Of a stretch of DNA of 64,000 bases, positions 1 through 12,720 are shown piece by piece. The notes below the pieces were generated by a model. It had not been told where the DNA came from, searched no databases, and was given only the letters and a program-made list of their open reading frames with translations. Each line of letters begins with the position of its first letter. Position 1 is the first letter of the stretch. This stretch comes from Ischnura elegans (lineage: Eukaryota; Arthropoda; Insecta; Odonata; Coenagrionidae), in assembly GCF_921293095.1 (NCBI RefSeq), contig NC_060257.1:60486968-60550967 (forward strand). Direction: 5' to 3'. Both the position numbers and the translations under genes were made by a program.

Positions 1-242
1 GCCACCCGTACGTTACGTGTTAATTGCTCGAGCAATCTACGACTTGCACGAAAAGAGACTCCACTAAAGTAGGCCTAAGAACATAGCGGTTAAGCGTTAT
101 ATCTGTCGCCCTTTCGCGCGCATTTTATTCGGCGGTGTCATAAGGCAGCTGCATCTAGTTTGGTGTGACTTTCGTCATAACCGAAGTGGTTTTTCGTGGT
201 TGACAATCGTTTTGCATGCGTTGAATTTATGTGATTACTAAT

Positions 243-402
243 CGTCGAGGGACAAGTGGAAGGCAAGAACGGAAAAGGAAGAACTCGAGTAAAATACATG
301 GAAAAAGTAAAGAAGGATGTGAAAGAGAAGAAATACGTAGGTGTGAAAAGATTATCTGATAGGAGAAATGAGAGGAGAGCTGCGTCTAACCAATCTTAGG
401 AT
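243..402 (+). pseudogene. Non-LTR retrotransposon ORF2 C-terminal fragment
   Basis: The + strand reads EGQVEGKNGKGRTRVKYMEK, followed by a Lys-rich stretch, then RRNERRAASNQS and a stop. This is the usual C-terminal end of a LINE reverse-transcriptase polyprotein. Only the last 50 or so codons remain. Confidence 0.6.
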
Positions 403-1023
403 TGTTGACCAGTGATGATGATGATTTATTGTCTCAGTTATATATTACTGCCGTGCATTTCTTCGTGAAAAGTGGATATAAAAGACTGGTAGTGCCGCGA
501 GAGGCGGTTTGGAAATCTGATTTCAATGCGCGCGGAGCGATAACAATTCTAGCGGCAGACATGAGAACCTTTCAATGTAATATTCGAGCTTGCACGAAGC
601 CTTCGAGTCCCTAGCGATTTCCAGCTTAAATTCGTGAACAAGCTGAGTAAGGCTATCTGTCCGCTCGCACCAGATTTTATCGCATCGCGCAGCTTTCATT
701 CGTATTTTATCAAATTAGCGAATTAAGTGGGATTGGCCAGTGTGCCGCAAAGTCAGATACCTAAGAGGAAGAGCCGCCCAGGGCACAGCTTCGAGTTTAT
801 CACCCTCGAGTTTATCTCCTCTGGCTCTAACAAATGAACAGGAAGTCTCCCATTGAGGAAGGAAGGAGTGGAACTCTCGAAAATTGACCATCGCACTATT
901 TTATAGGAGACTAAGTTATTTTTTCCAACAGAGCCCTCTATCTCTAAACACATTCATCAATTCGACAAAGAAGAAACTATGACAGAAGTGTGACACCCAC
1001 ACATGGTGCAGAAAAATTATGTT

Positions 1024-1361
1024 GCGAAATTTTAACTCCGGCTAGCTAATGCCAGTGGGAAGCAAAATTACTGATGATGTTTAGGCATAAAACGCACCAT
1101 CTTTACAGTACAGAAACTTTGAGTCAAGCGCTCCCGTTGGCAGCGAGTTTACCCCGTTGCCGAATGCTCGGAAGTAAGGCAGAGACCAATGCAGGCAAAC
1201 CATGACTTGTCCAGGGGATCTGGCAACATGGTAAACTCGTGGCCAATCGGAGCGCTTGGCTCAAAGTTTCGGTAGTTTACAAACTGGTGCGTTTTCGACC
1301 TAAATATCATACGTAATTTTGCTTCCTATTAACATCAGCTATACAGGGATAAAACTTCGTA
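1024..1361. repeat. Foldback repeat with about 137-bp arms
   Basis: Arms 1024-1160 and 1207-1361 are diverged inverted copies (AGAAACTTTGAG, AAGCGCTCC and GTTTACC are shared). A third single copy lies at about 11418-11520. Confidence 0.6.
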
Positions 1362-1439
1362 ACACATTTTTTCACCACCCTACATTAGAGATAAACGGAT
1401 ACAGTAGTTAGGACATAAGGAAGCGAATTGCATTAGCAA

Positions 1440-1905
1440 AGGAGGCGTTCATGAACCGGGAGGAGCTTCTGAGAGGATCGTTTAGGGTATAAAGAGCAGG
1501 TTAGGAAGAGTATAAAGAAAAGGTTAGTGAAGAGTGTCATCTGGAGTGTAGCTCTTTACGGTGCGGAAACGTGGACACTACGGAAGCAGGACGATAAAAG
1601 ACCGGAGGCATTCGAGATGTGGGTATGGAGAAGAATGGAGAAGGTGAAATGGACATAGAGGAGGAGAAACGACGAAGTCCTGGACATGGTGGGTGAGGAG
1701 AGGCAACTTTTAGATGAAATACGGAGAAGACAGAAGGTACTGATGGAGCGAGTACTAAGCGGGGAGGGGATGTTGAAAACGGTGTTAGAGGGTAGAATGT
1801 TCGGTGAACGAGGTAGGGGAAAGAAGAAAACAGGATTTTTAGATAGATTGAAAGGGAGTAGGTCTTAAAGTGAATTGAAGAAGGAAGCGCTGGAAGGAAA
1901 GGGAG
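1440..1905 (+). pseudogene. Non-LTR retrotransposon ORF2 C-terminal fragment
   Basis: Frame-broken: SVIWSVALYGAETWTLRKQD, then EMWVWRRMEKVKWT, EERQLLDEIRRRQK, EGRMFGERGRGKKKTGFLD. This is the conserved post-RT region of LINE polyproteins (LYGAETW, WRRM, GRGR). Stops and a frameshift show it is dead. A related fragment in the opposite direction lies at 22775-22955. Confidence 0.7.
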
Positions 1906-2001
1906 GGTCCCAGATTACTTCTTTAGTACTCCACTGTATACCTACCTTTAAATAATATATATTGGGGATATTTTAAATTTATAGTATTGTCACAAGACTC
2001 T

Positions 2002-3045
2002 GGAAAAGGAATATCCTGCCGTTTATCAAACAAAAAGTGTCACACAAGCCAACATTTCTAAAAACATTTACGAATAGTAAGGAAAATTTAAATAAATATA
2101 GGCAACAGAAGATTCTGGAAACTATAATCTCTGTCAACAAAACCATAAACAACCAAAATTTTCTAAAAAATGAAAGCGGTTGAGAAGTGAGGCCCTTAAA
2201 CGTTCCCTCATTTATTACTTTTAATCCAATGTGTGTTACTCTTGACTAGACAAAAGCCTCATTTACACTTAAAATTTAAACGTAGTGGAGGGACTCCGTA
2301 TTGGTAGCTAATAAAATAGAACTTGGTGGCAATACAGGAATCACAAATCTAGTTTAGTAGATACACGTCAACTTACCATAACCGGTAGAACGTTTGTGCA
2401 CGCACGCGGATTTAAAAAATACATCGCTACGTAAATAATCTTTTTCGACTCCCTCCCCCGTAAATACACATCCCAAGGGACTACAGTGAGAAGTGTGATT
2501 CCCATATATAAATACTGAGGTAAAGGAATATTCTGTCATTTATCGAACGAAAAGTGTCATACAAGCCCAAATTTCCAAAAAATTAACGAATAGCTGGAAG
2601 AAATAAATTCATATTGTCAAGACAAGATTGGGATATTAAATTCTCTGTCAATAATTACTAAAATTTTCTGCTAAAAAAACTGTTGAGGAAGATTGAGGCA
2701 CCTCCTTAGGTTCAGTTCTTTATTACTCTTAACCCAAGGTACTGATATTATTAATTATACGAAAACCTCATTTACACTAAAACCTTAAACGTGGTGGATG
2801 GTATCCGTAATGGGAGTTAGTTAAAAAATCTCAATAAATTGTAATTGTTCCCTAGGTCTATTTTTTTATTTCAATTTATTGATTTAAATGACAAAATATA
2901 ACTTGCTGACAATACATGTTACAAATCTATTTTAATGTACCCCGATAAACCTACCTCTAGAATATTTAGCTCATCGCTACAATATTTATACTCACAAATT
3001 TCAAAATTACACACAAACTTGGTCTTTTTCGACTCCACCCCGTAA
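2002..3045 (+). repeat. Tandem direct duplication, unit about 515 bp
   Basis: Copies 2002-2460 and 2517-3045 share long diverged blocks: AAAGTGTCA, CCTCATTTACACT, CTTTTTCGACTCC. Two units only, no coding frame. Confidence 0.6.
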
Positions 3046-3065
3046 TGGTATTATACACAGCACAC

Positions 3066-6000
3066 AATCACGAGAGCAGGAAGCTTTATTTTCACTATCC
3101 TCAAGAGACTGGACTTCCATAAAATTCCCCGAACACATAATGGGATCAAAATGGCGAAATAAAATAATAAAATGGATAAGGGGAGTAGCGATGTAGGATT
3201 CTATCCAGTGGACGCACAGCGGGCCAACGTGCGACGAACGTAGTAGAATGAACTAGGGTACAAAGCGGACTTATCCTCCCATCAAACCTTTATCAGGCTT
3301 CGGGACTTCGCTATTGTCTGCGTAAACCACGAGGTCAGGCTTTTCGAGTTCTGTTGACAACGATTTGCGATGGGCCCGCCCGCTATCGGACGAGAAGCGC
3401 TACATAATACACGGCTGCAAGCGCTATCGAGAAAAACGCATGGGAAAACAAGTAGCAAAATACTCTAAAAAAACGTTTTACACACAAGCAAAACTATGAA
3501 ACATACCACTGGAGTTGCTCAACATTAGTTTCTAACAGTCGATTGCAATAATTTGTGTAAAAATAAAATTTAAAAAAACATAAAACACGCATTTTCCAAA
3601 AACTGTATAAAATGCATTACAAAGTAAAAGAATGATCTTTTCATCCTTCGCAGAATAAATCGTGGGTGCTGATTAGTTATACCATAAATAAGATTAGAAT
3701 AGCCTGGTTAATGTGTAAATATTGGAACGCAATATTATTACCTAAAGCTAATCTGCACCCACGCTTCAATCTCCGAGTGACAAAAAGCTATTTTTTTTAC
3801 TTTTTAGTGCCTTTCGTATTCTTTTTTGGAAAATCATGTTTTTAACGATATTTTTTATTTTATTTTAAACATTTTGGTCATGAATCATATACTCAATTCA
3901 ACAGAATTGTAAAAGAAATTTCTGCAAGAAACTTAATTTTAATTAACGCCACACATTGAGAAAACTTAAACTTTTTTCCACATGGACATTAAGTTGATGA
4001 TTATATAGTAATCGATATAAGTTTAGTATGCTGTTAAAATAATATCAGTGGGCAGTACGATATCTTTGTTTATCAGTAGGTTTTGTAACAAGCACCTATT
4101 TTTTCAAAACTAAGCCCTGCGCCATCATGCATGTGGAATTGTGATAGCTATTAAGTACATGTCGCCGAGGAAAAATACTCACCCCTTGTCATTTTCTCAA
4201 AGGATGACTCGCAGGGAATCATATAGATGTGAATATTCAATTTAAAAATACCCTGACTTTAACCCGAGTTCTTCCAAGATATTTTATGTAGTTTTACCGC
4301 CAATAAATCGCCGAAGTATGACCTATACGTGGTGTGAGAGCATTTAATGTACTCCCACATAACATTTTTAATTCCAATTTCTTAACCGACGAAATATTTG
4401 CGTGTTCCGATATTGATAATTTGTCAAATAGATACTATGCGCAGCCTTATAAATGGCTGTTCTATAAATGGTGCTACTGACTATACGTTAAAACAAAAAA
4501 TAATTTTATTGATACATCAGAGACAATTGCTTACATGGATATAACAGGTTCGTGTTGTCTGTCTTTACGTTAGTAATACAAAACTGTGCAATATCTTCAA
4601 AAATTATAATTTAAAAATGTACATAATTACTTAAAAGCTCAATCACATCAAAGTAACGGTTCCACCTAGTTTTCCCCTTCTTATGGCAGAAATTCTTGAC
4701 ATTTCCTTCAATTTCCAAAAAATTGACAAATCCAGAGAAATTTAACGTTTTTTCCGATTTTCCCTCGCGATCCCTTCCAAGCGAAACTTTTTCATTATTA
4801 CAGACACCTATAGACTTTTGATAACCGTCGATGGCTATAAATTAATATTCCAAAAATGAGAGCTAAATATTAAAATCGATTTCAAAATGTTGTGCCCTTT
4901 ACCGGGCGGCACGACCAAAAATCGCATCAATAAATATACAATATCCCTATTCCTCTTTAGATTGGTTTTTTGAAGATATGCCGAGGAAAAATACATATCC
5001 AAGCAGGGTATTGTCAGCAGTTATCTTAGAAAGTTTTGATAGTAGCTTTATTATGAACGTGAAGAAAAAATAATTTCCAACCGCCACATATATGAACCGC
5101 AAAATATTCCACGAACGAAAATTCATAAGCAATAATTGCGAAAGAACCAATCAATTTACAAATGCCTAGACCAAACAAACATTTAATAGAGAGACAATAA
5201 CCAAGAAAATGTAGTTATTCATAAGAATAATAGAGAGTTTCGTAAATATGCAAAAGAACGTCACTTCTGTCCTTGAAAGATTATGAAACGACGCGATAAT
5301 CGCAGGAATGTCATACGGGCAATTTATCTAAATTCAGGCAGCTAAGTGAATAAACGAGATTCCTATTATAACGAATACATCGCTTAATTACGTACGCAAA
5401 AGAGTTTTTATGGACTTGATTTCATAAAACGTAATTTATTTCAGACAAATCATGTCAGCCAAGGCAATAAAAAGTTAGGAAACACAAGTGGGAAAAACAA
5501 TGAGCTATCGCTTGTTCTCTAAACAGAATATTCCAGTTCATTAAGACTCGTAGTGATCAAAATTCTTGTCACATCAATCGATAAAGTCGCTTAGCCCAAA
5601 GTGGCAACCTCATTTATTCCAACAATTCCGCAAAAAGGCATACGTGGATTTTTAAATACATTAAAAAAGACTATTTGTGGATTAAAATGCATTTTTGTCA
5701 GCCATTTATTGGTTGAACTATAATTACTACAAAATAATCAAATTACAAAAGATTTATGAAAAAATAGGCGCCAAAGGTTATAACGAATAGACTCTGATTT
5801 CATTACGGGTTAGTTCCAGATCTACTCACATATTTAAAACGCATTTTCAGTTACGGCAAAGCTCATTGCGTTAAATATATAAAATTTCCGAAAAATACAC
5901 ATTAAAATAAAAATATTTTACAAAAAATCATATCTTCTAAAGCTCTAACGTTTTTTATCCAAAAAGTAGTTGATAAAGCGATCAAATATAGGTGCAAAAT

Positions 6001-6840
6001 ATATTCCAATATCAGGTCATTTTTATGCAACATTTAACAGAGGAAAATACTAACACATTAAAACAAGTCTTCCCTTTATTTTCCAATTTAAAAGCTGTTA
6101 TACAATAACACTCCGTTATTCATGTATCCCATACATAAATGCATTAAAACTCTCATGCATAAAAACATATTCATTACATTTTCAAGTCCACCTCATAACT
6201 TAAGCCCAGACTTTATAGGACACTGCTTCGGTAGACAACGTCATAAGATAACAAAATGTCGAGCCAATTAGCGTTAGAAAACGATTACTAAAACACAACG
6301 AAAAACAGCTTGTTAATCATCAATTTAACGAGAGAAAAATACTTTTCCAGTCGATATAACCAATAAATTGAAACTCTCCGTTTATAACTGCCTATTTAAA
6401 GGACGAATACTTTCACAAAATATTTTTATTATCCATCCGTTTCGCAATTACCGTATTTCCGGGCCTGTAAGACACACAGTGATTTTTTTCAGGCCTGGTT
6501 TTATTAAAAATGCTTGAATCAGACTAAAAATTGACGAAAAGAGTTCCTTTCAACACATCAATTTCCATAAAGAGTACTGTCTCGCAAGAGAGTTATAATT
6601 GATGACTGCAATAAAGACTATCCTATTCTACGCGGTGCAGATTGCGTTGATTTTGGATGGTTGCGTTGAACGAAGTTATGCTCGACGTCCATTAGACACT
6701 GTGTGATTTCAGGGTGCATTTTCAAGTAAAACGTACCAGGAAATATGATTATTAGCAGCGCAATAAGAAGAGTATAGTTTGCTGGAGAAAAATATCTCCA
6801 TTTACGATCCCTCTTTTAGAACACTTAAGGAAAAACAATC
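3066..6840. other. No gene seen
   Basis: AT-rich sequence dense with stop codons in all frames. No repeat structure stood out by eye. Confidence 0.5.
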
Positions 6841-6854
6841 TATCAATGAACATG

Positions 6855-7090
6855 GATGAAAAGTTCTCGGGCTTTCCACCGGGTAATAAAATCCTTCTCC
6901 GCCGACGTTTCGATGTCCATCAGGGGCATCATCCTCAGGGCAACTGAGTGAAGAGAGAACATCACTTAGTTGCCCTGAGGATGATGCCCCTGATGGACAT
7001 CGAAACGTCGGCGGAGAAGGATTTTATTACCCGGTGGAAAGCCCGCGAACTTTTCATCCAACACCTACGCCGGGAGAACATCCGATTATA
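6855..7090. mobile_element. Snap-back palindromic retro-insertion with 14-bp target-site duplication
   Basis: TATCAATGAACATG flanks it at 6841-6854 and 7091-7104. Arms 6855-6951 and 6962-7058 are inverted copies with very few mismatches around a 10-nt loop (AGAGAGAACA). A single-copy extension of about 30 bp ends GAACATCCGATTATA. The arm includes CGAAACGTCGGCGGAGAAG and TTATTACCCGGTGGAAAGC, which I associate with a common dispersed arthropod repeat. Confidence 0.8.
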
Positions 7091-7599
7091 TATCAATGAA
7101 CATGTTTAACCCTTAGGTCGCGTCATGACTATATGACCCGAGAGGTATTTGTAATGAATAAAAATTACATTCGGTTACCTATTTTAGAAATTTTCGTTCC
7201 ATGTAATCACATAAAGTACTTTGCTCTTTCATTCCACGCCATTTTTGTACCCGGATTTATGCTCTGAGTATCATATTTTAGCGTTTAGAATGGATGCGAG
7301 TTGAAAAAATCCCACTCTACAACTCGTCGCGAGCGTTCGTGATACAATTTTGATCTGCGACGATATTAATTGCGAATTATCAGTGAAACTTTATACATAT
7401 TAGATCACTGATTCTTATGGAAAATCCATAAGAAATGCTTTTTATAGTTTCAGTTTCTCATCACTTAAATCCAGATTTATTTACAATCATGTGACCATTG
7501 TTACTCTATAGGTTTCAATTTTGGGTCAATGTAACCTGATGCGAGTAGAAACGCAACTTAAAGCCATCGATCCATTCGGCTTTCACTCGGTGAAAATTC

Positions 7600-8102
7600 A
7601 TGCATAGAATGAAGATATACAACATTAGTAAAATTTCACAGATTTTTAATGAGGTACCACGCGTTTCGACGCTAAGGCTTGGTGTACTCGAGAAGGACGT
7701 ATCTATTGTATATCTTCAAGCACGATATTTCATCTCACGGGATTTCTTTAGGGTTAATCCCGCGGGGCTCATAGCAATGCCCAGTGCACTCCCCCAAGAA
7801 TCTCGACCAGTATATTTTAGAACGAGGACATTAAAGGTAGAAGCACCAAAGCTCTGCCGTCGGGGTCCGTCGATAAAAGTCGAGATGCCGTGGAAGCAGG
7901 AGGCGCCGGACCAGGTGCCCTCCACTGTTGTCTTCAGCCAACCCCCCAATAGGCCCGGAGCTGCAGCCACACTAAATACTATGCAGGGATCGACTTCACT
8001 CATAAACGGGCCACAAAAGCAGGCAAAACAACATCCAACTGACACATGAGCGTGGAAAAGGTTTGCGAACACATTCAACAGATTTAATAGGTACACATTC
8101 AA
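7600..8102. other. GC-richer block open on both strands, unidentified
   Basis: A 149-codon + frame (7600-8049) and an overlapping - frame (8102-7716) are both open. Neither has a recognisable motif or a supporting splice partner. Probably part of a repeat (7740-8010); I cannot assign a function. Confidence 0.25.
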
Positions 8103-9264
8103 TAGAGGAAAGATAGATGGAGAGGCACACTTTGGAGAAAATTACGCATTCACACATTTTTGACTGCATATCATCCCCATAAAAGTACACGAACAGAAAG
8201 GATAGATACGTACGCCAGGTTAAGTACCCTCGTAGTCAGGACAAAACAATAGGAATCATTCAACTGCGTAAATTAAAAACAGATGAACGGAGTTCGACGA
8301 ACAGAAAATTTGAGCCCTCAAAATGTGCTGAAAAACAGAACAACCAATAGCTATGTCTAATTAATTTATGTACCACGAATCCAAGTTAACAATTGCATGA
8401 CAATCAAACATAATGGAGATCACCTCCGAAGAAAGATAGCAATTAGATAATCAGAAATATCAGTAAGAGCATGCGATAAGGACGTAATCCATTTTGTACT
8501 GATTCGTCAAGCAAAGTTTAATTTTTCACGATTAGCCACACTGAATTAACAGCAGTGATATGCCTTTCAGAAAAGAAGATGGCTCTCAAAGAGAGATAAA
8601 CAAACAGTAGTCTTCCCATACACAGGGTTCCCACTCTAACTACATTATAAAATTCACTGTTTTTTCCAGGTTTTCACGGTTTAAATGTCGTCAAATTTAC
8701 GGTCTGTTGAAAAGCCGTTTTTTACATAAATATTGATCACGCAACAATCACAGGCCCCACGTTAACTAAAAGTTAAAAAAAAAAACGCGACAGCCGCCGT
8801 GAATGCAAAATCAGCACTGAAAGAGTTACCTCTAATGACGTCACCTATCGTTGGCAAAATTCAGGCCCGGCTAAAGGTTAAGAGTGGGAAAATGGAGGGA
8901 GCAGGATGGCAGGGGAGTGAAGAAGTGTCTGATTTTACGCCAAGGTTAATGAACACTTTGGTTACCGGTCTTCAAATTACAGGCTTAAGGTCAATGTATC
9001 GTCATGACACACAGCAATAGGGTAGTTTCCTTCATCAAAGAAAACGAAAGGCATTGATTGCGATTCGTTACCCACCATTAGTGTATTCATAATACACAAA
9101 TTATTTGATTTTTGAAATGCCGGTTTAGACGAATGGCAAGGATCAAATTTTATCCTCATTTGAAAAAGGCCAGATTGGCGCCCATGCGATTCCACTCCAC
9201 GTGACGTCACAGGGACCTAGTTTCTACACGAGAGGATAGGAGTTATACATCGTCTGAGGTTACT

Positions 9265-9687
9265 AATGCATGCATGAGGCACAGAGCTCAGGGAAACATC
9301 TCTCAATAATCACCTATTAAAACTGGCTAAGGTCGGAAAGTTTTCTTCGTTTGATAAGGTATTAATAAACCTTTTTTAAGCCAAGCGCTACCAGCCAGCA
9401 AGGTACTCAGCTACCCGCTAGCATCCTGCGTCCTATCAGCGCTCAGAGCCTCGATCAAGGTCACCTCACAAGGCGGGAGGGGGAACCAGAAATGCGTCGC
9501 ACGGACTTTTTCCCATCATTCCTACTTACGCGTCGCGTTTTCGCGCGCTTGAAAATTTTCACTTTTAATTTAATCACGAAAAATAGGCATCATCGTTTAA
9601 AAATCTAAGAGCGTGAAATGCGTACTCCAGGAGTAATAATCTTTCGATTTAGGCAATAAAAAAATAATAATGGGAAACCACCCTATT
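9265..9687 (+). repeat. Dispersed repeat, copy 1 of 3
   Basis: Shared with 55363-55776 and 58903-59235. Markers are GAGGCACAGAGCTCAGGGAA, TACTCCAGGAGTAATAAT and GGAAACCACCCTATT. No frame and no clear ends. Confidence 0.7.
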
Positions 9688-9846
9688 ACTGCGCTTCGAA
9701 TTCACAAGTGCAGATAAATGGGTGGACAGCGTCCGCACTTGACTCGGCCTTGAATCATGGTCGAAATGTCGATATTTCTTTTGATCGATCAATCGCAGTT
9801 CTACAATCAAATTTGAGGGATTTTTAAGGTTCATCGACGAAATCAT

Positions 9847-10243
9847 GGACGATGGGGAAGAGAGACGGGGTCAGGATTGGGGCGTTTGAGAAGTGGGTTT
9901 GGAAGAAGATGGGAGGGAATATGGTGGACGGATCGAGTTAGGAATGAGCAAGTGTTAAATAGGATAGATGAGAAAAGAACGTTGATGGACAAAATAAATC
10001 AAAGAAAGGGTAACTGGCTGGAACATTTGATGAGAGGGAATGGAATTTTGAAAGTAGCTTTGGAGAGAACGGTGAAAGGGATCAGAAGAAGGGGAAGGAG
10101 AAGGCTGAAGTTTATCGACAGCGTAAAAATTGGAAGATACGGTGACTTCAAGGAGATGGCCGGAGACAGGAGTGAATGGAGACACCACTGTCGCGGGGGA
10201 CCTGCCGACGGGCAGAACACCACAAGGTGGTGGTGATGATGAC
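9847..10243 (+). pseudogene. Non-LTR retrotransposon ORF2 C-terminal fragment
   Basis: 119 codons remain open (9877-10236): FEKWVWKKMGGNMVDG-like in a neighbouring frame, then RNEQVLNRIDEKRTLMDKIN, RKGNWLEHLMRGNG, RRRGRRRLKFIDSVK, RSEWRHHCRGGPADGQ and a stop. It is the terminal part of a LINE polyprotein. Confidence 0.65.
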
Positions 10244-11417
10244 GAAATTCACGGTTTTTCCCAGGTTTTTTCACGGCAGACGAAATTCACGGCTTATTCA
10301 CGGTTTTAAGGTTTTCACGGTTAGGTGGGAACCCTGTATACAAGAATATGGCCTCTATTAACACCATCACCACCCTGCATAACCTATATCTTATTCGCAT
10401 AGCCGGAATATACATACATATGCATGAGGTAACAATAGAGTTGAAATGTCCTCCAGCTTCCCCGAAAAATGTTCATAAATGCACAAGAAACATTGATAAT
10501 TAATTATGTTGTAGCATGAAACTATTAAAATGGAAATAAACAAGATGTTATCGATAGACCCGATCGGTAAATACAATCACTTAATCTCAATTATAATTAA
10601 GTTTTCCTGGATATCACACAATTACTTATACCACTTCTTTTTTACAGAGCGCGACCCGGGTTTCAATGAATTATCATCATCTCCAGGCGCAAATTATGAT
10701 TTTTTTATCTTATTACTATTACCTAGTTACTTGATGAATTTTAAAACGGACGCCAGAATAGGGGAAAAGGATGGGTAGAGATATTCATTTATAAGAGTAC
10801 TGTCCTGATTTTCAATAATTTTTAAAATTTCTAACTGCTCCCTAGAATCCAATTCACGGCGGTCATAGCAAAATTTTAAAATATTCATTTTAAAATCGCT
10901 CCTATGGCAATTGCATATTAACTGTTTAGCAAAATTACTTTTTCATCTTTGTTATTTGAGCACTTAAATGTTCTTTCTTCCTAATTTCAAAGCTTCTTCC
11001 TGTCTGTCCCACATATACACCATTGCAATCGCTGCATTTCAATTAATACACTCCATATCCATTCAATTGGTCTATCTGATCCTTACATTTAACAATCAGT
11101 CACCGCAGAGTGGCATAAGGTTTAAAAGCCATGCGGAATTTGTCCTTGGGCAAATGATGAGCCATTTCCAGAGAAATTGCATCGAGGTACGTCACTGTGC
11201 ACCACTGCTTCTTTTTATCCTCGTCCGCCGAAAACATTTGGTCGATAGCCAATCTTCTCTGTTTTAGAGTTAGTGAATTTCAATTTTAATTACTTCTTTA
11301 AAAACTTCTTTAAAGGACACAACACTCCTATTCAAACAATGGTCTTAAACGATGAATTACTCGTTTGACACAATTTAAACGTTCAAATTCCCGGAATGAA
11401 CAGGGAGGAGAATGCTT

Positions 11418-11520
11418 GTGTCACGAAAATTAAACTCCGGAAAGTTGATGCCAGTATGAGCCAAAATACCAATGATGTTTAGGTCGAAAACGACCCATTT
11501 TAAAACTGCAGAAACTTCAT
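11418..11520. repeat. Single arm of the 1.0-1.4 kb foldback repeat
   Basis: AATTAAACTCCGGAAAGTTG, GATGTTTAGGTCGAAAACG and TGCAGAAACTTCA line up with the left arm at 1024-1120. Confidence 0.5.
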
Positions 11521-11784
11521 TTAAAAAATGACTTACTGAATCTTTACTGTTATTTGTCGTTTTAACTAGATATCGAAATACCTTCTCAAAACCAAGAACA
11601 ATCTTCCTAGACATTTTTTACTTAATTTTTCGCAGTGAATCGAATACTCCTCCTTATACACCAGCGCCGTCATCGGTGATTTGAATCTCGGGTACGTCTT
11701 ACAACGCATCCTGAGCGTCAAAACCAGGAATTTTACAATAGAGGATCCTCAACTCTTTCTCATTATGTTTTGTCGCCCACCGCG

Positions 11785-11850
11785 CATTTAAATGGATTTA
11801 CAGAAATCGCCACTCGCGTCGCTGACGGACAAATTGATCCGAGTCTCTCG
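11785..11850 (-). repeat. Inverted fragment of the 21 kb repeat
   Basis: Complement of the segment near 21598-21655, including GCGACGCGAGTGGCGA and TATTTAAATGCGCGG-like sequence. Confidence 0.55.
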
Positions 11851-12249
11851 GGTAAATAATGCATAATGAGGGCTTTCAAATAGATTTAACCTTCAAGATG
11901 GTGCTATTTATCAAATTAATAACTCTTCAATGCTAATCCTCGCAATTACAAACATTATAATGCCAAATACTGGAGTGTGGATCACATTGCACTCATTACG
12001 CGCTGCGAACATTTTTGAAAACCGATTAAAATACGACCGAAGTTGCAATAGAAATCAACCTTCTATGGGATGGAATTCTCCTCAATGCAGTTCCCTAGGT
12101 CAAAACATACCGAGGGCGAACGGAGGAGAACGGACGAAAAAGGAGGAGCGAACGACGCTAAGACGACCCTTAAAAAGGCGTCACAAAATCCCACAAAGGA
12201 GCGATCTAAGTTCATCCTCCCCTTTCCCAACCCCTCCTCAAACATTTTT

Positions 12250-12660
12250 TTCGTGCTCAGCTGAGAATGCCCGTCACCGACACTCACCCTGCCTCCCACC
12301 AGCACCTCGTCATCCTCCTCCTCGACTTCCGGTCCCGGCGGGGGTGGCGTGGGAGAAGGGGCCACGGGACCATCGCCGCCCCTGGCCCGCCGCCTACGGC
12401 TCCGAGAGGCCAGGGACCCGAACAGGGGCGCCGTAGATGTGGCCTTTGGGGGATCCGGTGGAGTATTCCGGCGATGGCGACTACTGTGCTGGGGCGATAC
12501 GCCCCTCGGGACCACGGGAGGGGGCGTCGAAGACCCTGAGGGCCCGTACACTTCGGTGGGGGAGTTGGAGTCCAAAGGAGACGATGGATTTGTCACTCGG
12601 AAGCAGCTGCAACGCCGGGTCATGGCTGCGATGACGGTCGAAATCCCTCCAAATTGAAAA
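12250..12660. promoter_or_regulatory. CpG-rich island
   Basis: Dense CG dinucleotides and GC-rich sequence contrast sharply with both flanks. It overlaps the putative first exon on the - strand and may be a promoter-proximal region. Judged by eye. Confidence 0.4.
12288..12623 (-). CDS. Putative GC-rich first coding exon, Pro/Arg-rich, unidentified gene
   Basis: A GC- and CpG-rich island in AT-rich sequence. On the - strand an ATG with G at -3 opens 112 codons to a strong donor AGG|GTGAGT at a codon boundary. The peptide starts MTRRCSCFRVTNPSSPLD, then Ser/Pro-rich (SSTPPPVVPRG), a basic block (SRSRRRRARGG), poly-Pro (PTPPPPGP) and an acidic block (EVEEEDDEVL). This looks like a disordered N-terminus of a regulatory protein. 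I do not recognise it, and later exons would lie below 12288, possibly outside the window. Open + strand frames over the same bases (12267-12657) look like shadows of the base composition. Confidence 0.45.
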
Positions 12661-12720
12661 CTACGATTCACTCAAACACAGAATGGACCTGGAACTTACG
12701 GTGCGAGCCCCCCTTCCGAC

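Larger units (their letters stand above)
8621..10339. mobile_element. Candidate TIR-bounded composite region
   Basis: ACAGGGTTCCCAC at the left edge and GTGGGAACCCTGT at the right edge are perfect inverted repeats, with ATAC on each outer side. Both subterminal regions are rich in TTCACGGTTTT-like words. Between them lie a dispersed repeat (9265-9687) and a LINE C-terminus (9847-10243), so this may be a nested composite or two ends of separate copies. Confidence 0.4.
10340..12060. other. No gene seen
   Basis: Only short chance frames. Contains the repeat fragments at 11418-11520 and 11785-11850. Confidence 0.5.

Noticed and set aside
7105-7150. TTAA followed by CCCTTAGGTCGCGTC as a further piggyBac-like terminus.
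   Set aside because: No matching inverted terminus with TTAA was found in the next few kilobases.
12267-12657. Overlapping + strand open frames in the GC-rich island.
   Set aside because: Composition shadows of the - strand exon, with no start context or splice support.
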